From: CAVXHV01 sp963761445
GTDB lineage: Bacteria > Planctomycetota > Planctomycetia > Isosphaerales > Isosphaeraceae
Direction: 5' to 3'
Assembly: GCA_963761445.1 (NCBI GenBank)
Contig: CAVXHV010000004.1
Location: forward strand, 3,038,001 to 3,102,000
DNA: 64,000 bases
The translations under genes were made by a program, and so were the position numbers. Below, in pieces: positions 58,574 through 64,000 of this stretch. Within the stretch, counting starts at the first letter, position 1. Every line of letters starts with the position of its first letter. The notes under the pieces are model-generated. The model saw nothing but the letters and a program-made list of their open reading frames with translations, was not told where the DNA came from and ran no database searches.

Positions 58574-60385
58574 CCGACAAGATCTTTCCGCGGAACTTGA
58601 CAGCCCGTGCCGACAAGAGGACCGCAGGCAACCCGGACAACAGCCGGCTCGAAAGCGGTGTGGCCAACTGCTTCCCGGGGCTGGAATTCGACCATCGCAA
58701 TCTCGACCGGCGGTTCTTCCCGGGCCTGGTCTTCGACTTCAACTCGAATTCCGGGCCGGCTGACCTGCCACGCACGGGAGCACGGCTGGTGGAGGTCGAT
58801 ACCTCTGACCCCGATCTGAGCCCGCCTGCCGACTGCGCCGGCCGATCGGCGTGCCGCGGCGGGCGCGCTCGTCGCAGCTCTCAATGGCGAAGAGGGGACG
58901 GCGCTGGGCACGGGGAGCTGGTTCCTCGACTCGATCAGCCAGGGGGGCCGGAAGATTCCGCTGTCGATTCAGTCCGACGGCACGCCCGGTCCGCAGGACG
59001 GGCTCATCGTCTGGCGCCTGGTGCGCTGCTCTGCAACCGGGGCCCGAAGTCGAGATCACGCTGGTGCAGCGGCCCGCGGCGCCGGCGCCGGAGCGCCGAC
59101 TCAGGCGCCGGCACCGCCTGCCACCGGGAACCCGCCGGCGCCGGCACCACCAGCGGCGCCAACTGTCACGCTCAAGGGGTGGCGACGAGACTTTGCGAAC
59201 AAGATCACCGGAGTGCTTTCCACCGCGTATCGTGCGGGCGAGCTGACGCAGAGCCTGTGCTCGCCCTGGCAGCACGACTTTCGCGATTGCGCTTGCCACT
59301 ACTGGGCTTCAAACCACCCCGATGTCGTGCTGGCGGAAGAGCGGCCCACGGACCTTGTGCTGCCTTCGGGCGAGGCGGCCGACCCGCACCGCGCCGAGCT
59401 TCGCATCGACTGGCTGCGATCAGACCGCGACCGTGCCCGCGCTGCCGCAGCCCTGGGAACCTTCGGGGCCAACCGGCCGTTTCAGATGGATCACTACGAG
59501 ATCAACGAGCGCTGGCAGGAGCTGGCCATCGTCTTAGGCGGCTCCGAGACGCCGGCGGTCTATCTGCCGCGCTCGGCAGACCTGGCCAACCCGTTTGCGA
59601 GCCCTGACGAGCTGGGCGCCAAGCTCTCGCAGCTTGCGACGCTCGAACATGTCCTGGCGCTGGAATACCTCTATGCTTTCTACACGGTCAAGGCGCCCGA
59701 GGAGACCACGGCCTCGCTCTCGACCTGGCCGCACCTGCGCGACGACGTGACGTTCATCCGACATTTCGTGCTTCTGGTCGCAATCGGCGAGATGCTGCAT
59801 CTGCGCTGGGCGAACCAGCTCTTGTGGGAGCTGGCCGAAGCAGGGTTCTTCCCGCCGGGGAAGTACGGCCCGCAGCTCGGCGTGGCCCCGAGTATTCCCA
59901 CCAGCGCCAGTGGCCCGGGCGTGAGCCGGCCGCGGGCGCTGAGGGCGCTTGACCCGGCGGTCCTGGCCGACTTTGTGGCGGTCGAGCAGCCGAGCGGGTT
60001 CATCGAGGGACAGTACGCGCGGGTGACGGCCACGCTCAGGGCGCCCGAGTATCCCGATGCTCTGTACCAGCTCGCATCACGCATCGTCAACGAGGGGATG
60101 GACCACTTCGAGCGATTTCGCGACATTGGGCTCGTCATGCGGCAGTACCCCCAGAAGTCGCCGCAGTTCCTCCGCGCGGTGACCCTTGCCGCGCCCGGCG
60201 ATCCGGCCGTGAAGGACGCGCTCGACCTTTATCGATCGATCGTGGCGGAGCTCACCACGGCCTATTCCACGGGGCAAATCGAGGAGCGTGCCGCGATCAT
60301 CCAGGCAAGGGATGCGATGACGAAGCTGAACACGCTGGCGGATAAGCTGGCGGCCGGGGGGGTGGGGATTCCGTTCTTCACCTGA
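58570..60385 (+). CDS. LodA C-terminal-like domain fused to a ferritin-like domain, last gene of the cassette, frameshifted
   Basis: The first frame from ATG 58570 includes SGVANCFPGLEFDHRNLDRR with Cys34, like the CxGGxFFPGIE site of LodA/GoxA that provides the CTQ cysteine. Frame changes near 58850 and 59090 lead through GALVAALNGEEGTALGTGSW and a proline-alanine linker to GELTQSLCSPWQHDFRDCAC followed by HYWASNHPDVV. That segment corresponds to LodA PGxLTxxMAVPWQADFxxC, which holds the CTQ tryptophan. A ferritin-like di-iron domain follows: LSQLATLEHVLALEYLYAFY, LVAIGEMLHLRWANQLLWEL (EMLH metal motif) and VNEGMDHFERFRDIG. It belongs to the VioB-type ferritin-like group. Two cofactors in one chain would be novel. 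Total about 605 residues. Identity as a quinoprotein is inferred from motifs only; the ferritin-like domain is clear. Confidence 0.72.
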
Positions 60386-60505
60386 CCGGCGGCGAGCGGG
60401 ATGCCTTGCCGGGATTGTGCAATGCTGCGATCATGATTGCCGGCCGCCGGAGGAGGTATTGTTCGTCGAGGCGGGTGAGGGATCGGCAACATGGGGAGGC
60501 TCGCG

Positions 60506-61417
60506 ATGAAGAACGCAAGGCTCGGCGCTTTTGTATCGTGCCTGGCGACTGTTGTGGTAGTTTCGGCAATCGCTTCGGCCAGGGCAGCCGACACGACGCT
60601 GCGATGGAAGTTCGCGGCGGGCCAGAAGCGGAGTCTCATCCTTACCGAGAGACAAAAGATGAAGGCGGATCTGCCCGGGCAGAAGCTCGAGCGAACCTTC
60701 ACGCGGACAAGCGACCTGAGCTGGGAAGTGAAGGGAGTCGACAAGGACGGCAATGCCGATCTGGTGGGAACGATCGACCGAACCCGGTTTCAGTTGGCGG
60801 GCCCGGGCAGCAAGGTCGAGACCGATACTGCCAACGCCGAGGATGCCGCGGGCGAGGCGGAGCATCTGTCCAAGCTGTTCCGAGCCATGACCGGAGCTCC
60901 GTTCCGAATGAAGGTCACCCCGCGGGGCGAGATTCGCAGCTTTACCGTCGAACCCAAGCTTGTTGAAGCCGTCAAGGCCACAGGGCCGATCGGGGCGATG
61001 ATCGCCAATGAAGAAAGCCTCAAGAATCTATTTGTGCAATCGATGACCGAGTTTCCGGAGGCGGCGATGGCTCAGGGCAAATCGTGGAGGGGGTCGCGCA
61101 GGTACCCGATGCCGCCGTTCGGGACCATCGTTGCAGACACGACCTACACGCTCGAGAGCCCCACCGGGGAGGTCCAGAACATCGGGATCGACGCCAAGTT
61201 GACGCTCGAGCCGGGAAGCGACTTACCCGGGGAAGTCAAATTGAAGTCGCCGGAGATGAAGGGCCATTATCGCTTTGACAACACGGCAGGCGTGCTCAAG
61301 GGTTCGGAAGTGGTTCAAAAGATGTCGTTCACGGCGACGTTCAACGGCCAGACGGTCACGCAGGAAATCGAGTCGACGGTGAGGATGGAGCTGAAGCCCG
61401 GCGGCGGTACGAAGTGA
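60506..61417 (+). CDS. exported DUF6263-like protein
   Basis: 303 residues. The signal peptide LGAFVSCLATVVVVSAIASA ends at about residue 27 (ARA, then ADTT). The mature part is beta-rich: TLRWKFAAGQKRSLILTERQ, LSWEVKGVDKDGNADLVGTI, FRMKVTPRGEIRSFTVEPKL and FTATFNGQTVTQEIESTVRM. This layout (internal repeats of a beta-sandwich, with KLVEAVK and a serine-glutamate helix in the middle) matches the planctomycete DUF6263 group, function unknown. The ATG at 60506 follows GGGGAGG by about six bases and is preferred over the ATG at 60491. Intact, and isolated from the cassette by about 120 bases. It may lie in the periplasm. Confidence 0.75.
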   Translation: MKNARLGAFVSCLATVVVVSAIASARAADTTLRWKFAAGQKRSLILTERQKMKADLPGQKLERTFTRTSDLSWEVKGVDKDGNADLVGTIDRTRFQLAGPGSKVETDTANAEDAAGEAEHLSKLFRAMTGAPFRMKVTPRGEIRSFTVEPKLVEAVKATGPIGAMIANEESLKNLFVQSMTEFPEAAMAQGKSWRGSRRYPMPPFGTIVADTTYTLESPTGEVQNIGIDAKLTLEPGSDLPGEVKLKSPEMKGHYRFDNTAGVLKGSEVVQKMSFTATFNGQTVTQEIESTVRMELKPGGGTK

Positions 61418-61601
61418 GCGGTGAATCTCGAAATAGCCCGTGACTCAGAATCTGACGCGTCGTCGCGTCATGAGGAGGTCGCTGCATCGCCGCATGAAAG
61501 CGACCGTCTCGGGGAGCGCTGTCTGGATTCAATTGACAAAAGTAGTAGGATAAAGACCAGGATCGAAGTGAGGGCCGGGACTCAACCTGGAGAGCCAAGA
61601 G

Positions 61602-63302
61602 ATGAAGACGGCGATTTTCAAGGGGCACGCGGTTTTGATCGTACTCGGGATTCTGAGTGCGCAGGCATGGGGCCAACAGCAAGCCCCGGCCCAGCCGCAG
61701 TCGGTGACCCGGCGAATCCGCGGCGTGGTTGTTGACGAGGCCGGCAAGCCGGTTGCGAACGCGGTGGTCTCGCGTCTCTGGCACAACCCCAGGGATCAAA
61801 AACTCAAGGCGTACGAGCCCGTGAACACCGCGGTGGACGGCACTTTCGCGATTGACTTGACGTTTTATTACGGCAGGCCTTATGCGCTCGTGACGCTCGA
61901 TACCGATCGCAAACGAGGGGGGCTCTTGCTCGTGGAGGGAACGAACGCGACGGAGCCGATCACGATCAAAGCCGGCCCGCTTATTCACTTCCACGGCACT
62001 TACGAAGCCAAGGAACTCGGCAAGCCGGTCGGATGGACCAATACCATTCTTTTCGCGATGCCGGGCCGGGTCAACTTCAGCAATTTCCAGTCGGACACCT
62101 CGCGGTTCGACTTCTGGCTGCCGCCCGGGACCTACCAGATACAGGGCTACGGCTCGAGCGAAGTCGCGCAGCACAAACGCGAAATCACGCTTGAAGCGGG
62201 CAAGCCCGATGTCGACCTGGGCGCGATCGACCTGGCCGCGTCCAAGATCGCCAAGCTCACGGGCAAGGCAGCTCCGACGCTCCTTTCCACCGATGCGCGC
62301 GGCGTGAGAAAAAACGCACAGATCTCGGATTATCACGGCAAATGGGTTGTGCTCGAGTTCTGGGGCTACTGGTGCGGGCCCTGCGTCGGCCGCGCGCTGC
62401 CGCAACTGATGGAAATCTACGACGACCACGAAGACGAACGCGACAGGTATGTCATCTTGACGGTCCATGCCTCGGACACCAAGAACTTCTTCATGCTTGA
62501 CGAGAAAGCCAAGTCGGTCGTGAGCGATACCTGGGCGGGCCGCAAGCTGCCGTTCCCGATTTTGCTCGACGGCGACGGCAAGATCACGGAAACGTTCGGC
62601 GTGAGCCACTGGCCGACGACGCTTCTCTTCGACCCGGAAGGCAAGCTCGTCGGCGAGGTGCAGCCCGAGGCGCTCGAGGCGAAGCTCAAGAAGGTGCCGC
62701 TCGAAACTCTCCTGCCGCGCAAGCTCGATCGACAGACCATCTTTTCGTGCGACAACAGCACGCTCAAGGATGCGTTTGCGTATCTGAAAATGATGACGCA
62801 CGTCGATTTCGAGCTGGACAAGAAGGTCTCGCTGCCCGGAGTGAGCGAGTCGACCACGGTGCCACTTTCGTTCACGGGCCGGGTGTCGCTGCGACGCGCA
62901 CTGGAGCTGCTGCTCGATTCGCTCGACCTGACCGCCGTCGTGGGACTGAATGGTTATGTGATCACGCCCAGGCCAAGCGGCGGCTCAGGCGATGAGCCGG
63001 GGCCAACGAAGATCCAGGAAGCGGTTCGAGCCAGAATTGAGAAGAAGTTGAAGGAATCGAAGACGAGTTACGACTTCGATAAAGCTCCGCTGGCCAAAGT
63101 AGCGTCGTTCTTCGAGGACCAGACGAACGAGAACGTGGTGCTCGATCCGCGCGGGCGATTGCAGGGCAAGATTGACCCCAAGGTGACGATCACCGGATCC
63201 GGAACAAAGGTGCCGCTGGGGGAGGCGCTCGAGAAGCTGGTCGGGCCGCTGGGCTTGCGAGCCGTTGTTCGCGACGAGGTGATTGTGCTTGAGGTAAGAT
63301 AG
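61602..63302 (+). CDS. exported TlpA-like thioredoxin protein with carboxypeptidase-regulatory domain and two secretin-N-like domains
   Basis: 566 residues, intact. Signal peptide AVLIVLGILSAQAWGQQQ. Residues 36-120 form a carboxypeptidase-regulatory-like beta-sandwich (RIRGVVVDEAGKPVANAVVS). A second beta domain follows to about 215. The thioredoxin fold spans residues 225-375: KWVVLEFWGYWCGPCVGRAL contains the redox motif WCGPC, and VSHWPTTLLFDPEGKLVGEV carries the cis-proline region. The C terminus has two STN/secretin-N-like modules: NSTLKDAFAYLKMMTHVDFE and APLAKVASFFEDQTNENVVL, each ending in a LEXLL/VLEV strand. The combination suggests an envelope-located thiol oxidoreductase that docks to another protein through the STN-like modules. 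The start codon is preceded by GAGAGCCAAGAG. Planctomycetes have many TlpA-like fusions; this exact order is uncommon in my experience. Confidence 0.85.
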   Translation: MKTAIFKGHAVLIVLGILSAQAWGQQQAPAQPQSVTRRIRGVVVDEAGKPVANAVVSRLWHNPRDQKLKAYEPVNTAVDGTFAIDLTFYYGRPYALVTLDTDRKRGGLLLVEGTNATEPITIKAGPLIHFHGTYEAKELGKPVGWTNTILFAMPGRVNFSNFQSDTSRFDFWLPPGTYQIQGYGSSEVAQHKREITLEAGKPDVDLGAIDLAASKIAKLTGKAAPTLLSTDARGVRKNAQISDYHGKWVVLEFWGYWCGPCVGRALPQLMEIYDDHEDERDRYVILTVHASDTKNFFMLDEKAKSVVSDTWAGRKLPFPILLDGDGKITETFGVSHWPTTLLFDPEGKLVGEVQPEALEAKLKKVPLETLLPRKLDRQTIFSCDNSTLKDAFAYLKMMTHVDFELDKKVSLPGVSESTTVPLSFTGRVSLRRALELLLDSLDLTAVVGLNGYVITPRPSGGSGDEPGPTKIQEAVRARIEKKLKESKTSYDFDKAPLAKVASFFEDQTNENVVLDPRGRLQGKIDPKVTITGSGTKVPLGEALEKLVGPLGLRAVVRDEVIVLEVR

Positions 63303-63379
63303 ATCGAGGCATTGTGCGGAATGCGGCGGGCGAACTGGTACGATGCCGCTTCTGCAACCCCAGGCGCAGGGAGATGACC

Positions 63380-63612
63380 ATGGACCTGCCAGTAAAGTTT
63401 CCTAGCGAGTCGGAGGTGATTCTCGAGGATGTTGCCAGGTTTCGGGCGTAGAGCCGGATGAACAGCTCCGAGCGTTTCGTAGCCTCCTTAACTCCGGAGC
63501 ACGGATCACGCGAATCTCACCGAAGGCGGCATGGGCCCGGCAGTATGCCGAGGAACAGAAGAATCTCGAGCGTCGAGCGATTCGGGATTTCTTGGCGCGC
63601 CATGGATACTGA
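63380..63612 (+). CDS. small antitoxin-like protein, frameshifted
   Basis: The ATG at 63380 gives MDLPVKFPSESEVILEDVAR and FRA before a TAG at 63450. The protein resumes in the next frame as EPDEQLRAFRSLLNSGARIT, SPKAAWARQYAEEQKNLERR and AIRDFLARHGY. Joined, it is about 77 residues, helical, and matches a small planctomycete protein type that I recall always sitting before a nucleotidyltransferase-like gene. The break near 63449 is probably a one-base change. Its end overlaps the start of the downstream gene by 11 bases. I infer an antitoxin role from the arrangement only. GGGAGATGACC lies before the ATG. Confidence 0.6.
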
Positions 63613-64000
63613 CCTCGGTCCGCTGCCTGAGGAATTATTCCGGGCGGTCGAATTACTCGCCGAATCGTTTGCTGCTCGATCAGTTCGCCATGCGCTGATC
63701 GGAGGACTGGCAACGGCGCTGCGCGGCCGCCTCCGGGTCACCGACGATGTCGATTTTCTGGTCGACGTGCCCGCGATCGCCTTGCCGGCATTGCTCGAGG
63801 ATCTCGCGCACCGAGGATTCACGCTCGATCAAGAGGGTACAATCAGAGAGTATACGCGCGACTATATTACGTCTTTCTCATTTGCGGGCGTCCGGATTGA
63901 TTGGCTCAAGCCAATGCTCCCTTTCTACGCACGAACGATTGCGGACGCAAAGCCGATGAAGTGGTCTGAAGGTCACTCGGTACAAGTGGCCACCGCGGAG
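63602..64000 (+). CDS. nucleotidyltransferase-like protein (AbiEii-like), partial at right edge
   Basis: The frame opens at ATG 63602, within the end of the small upstream gene, and runs off the window after about 133 codons. The start MDTDLGPLPEELFRAVELLA is followed by the nucleotidyltransferase core IGGLATALRGRLRVTDDVDF, where GG and the DDVD acidic pair are the expected metal-binding motif. Further on are LLEDLAHRGFTLDQEG and FAGVRIDWLKPMLPFYARTI. This type includes AbiEii-like toxins and MNT nucleotidyltransferases. With the small gene just before it, a toxin-antitoxin-like pair is likely, but the missing C terminus prevents a firm call. Confidence 0.65.
   Translation, partial: MDTDLGPLPEELFRAVELLAESFAARSVRHALIGGLATALRGRLRVTDDVDFLVDVPAIALPALLEDLAHRGFTLDQEGTIREYTRDYITSFSFAGVRIDWLKPMLPFYARTIADAKPMKWSEGHSVQVATAE

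Noticed and set aside
1..64000. rRNA, tRNA, riboswitch, integrase, transposase or replication origin
   Set aside because: I looked for cloverleaf-type stretches, transposase motifs, terminal inverted repeats with target duplications and DnaA-box clusters and found nothing I could support.

Overview
The window looks like a chromosome segment of a high-GC planctomycete, most likely of the Isosphaeraceae/Gemmatales type. This is inferred from gene content: six large Ser/Thr protein kinases with WD40, TPR or ATPase tails, four ECF sigma factor genes placed directly beside kinase genes, several exported proteins with an N-terminal LEPR-XLL-like motif, C2-type calpain, DUF6263-like and small YHHRMYHKW-type membrane proteins. 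I see no rRNA, tRNA, CRISPR, integrase or transposase.

Layout. 1-11 kb: a WD40 kinase cut by the left edge, a small unknown protein, a YbjQ-like protein, uroporphyrinogen-III synthase (hemD), a LEPR-XLL beta-propeller protein, an APC amino acid permease, a secreted M28 glutamate-carboxypeptidase-like peptidase and a DinB protein. 11-12 kb: a tandem pair of small membrane-anchored proteins. 12-18 kb: an ECF/kinase-TPR unit converging on a beta-lactamase-like/VanX-like fusion. 18-32 kb: a badly broken WD40 kinase bracketed by two copies of the 3' end of a surface-protein gene, then three large LEPR-XLL exported proteins. 32-48 kb: three more ECF/kinase units, with ATPase and TPR outputs, and a calpain. 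48-55 kb: a VWA lipoprotein, a LodB/QhpG-like flavoprotein, and a KaiC-hybrid histidine kinase operon. 55-60 kb: a four-gene, translationally coupled cassette. 60-64 kb: exported proteins, a TlpA-like thioredoxin fusion and a toxin-antitoxin-like pair cut by the right edge.

The most unusual locus is 55.45-60.39 kb. Its genes 1, 2 and 4 carry, in order, the landmark motifs of a LodA/GoxA-type cysteine tryptophylquinone oxidase, but split over separate proteins. Gene 3 is a radical SAM/SPASM maturase and gene 4 also carries a ferritin-like di-iron domain. I read this as a candidate split, radical-SAM-matured quinone-cofactor system.

At least 30 frame changes interrupt otherwise convincing genes, roughly one per 2 kb, often at short homopolymers. 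I therefore treat most split genes as one gene with indel errors or recent mutations, and give the frame segments in each entry. The kinase at 18.4-21.6 kb and the MBG-repeat protein at 21.8-26.6 kb are much more damaged than the rest.
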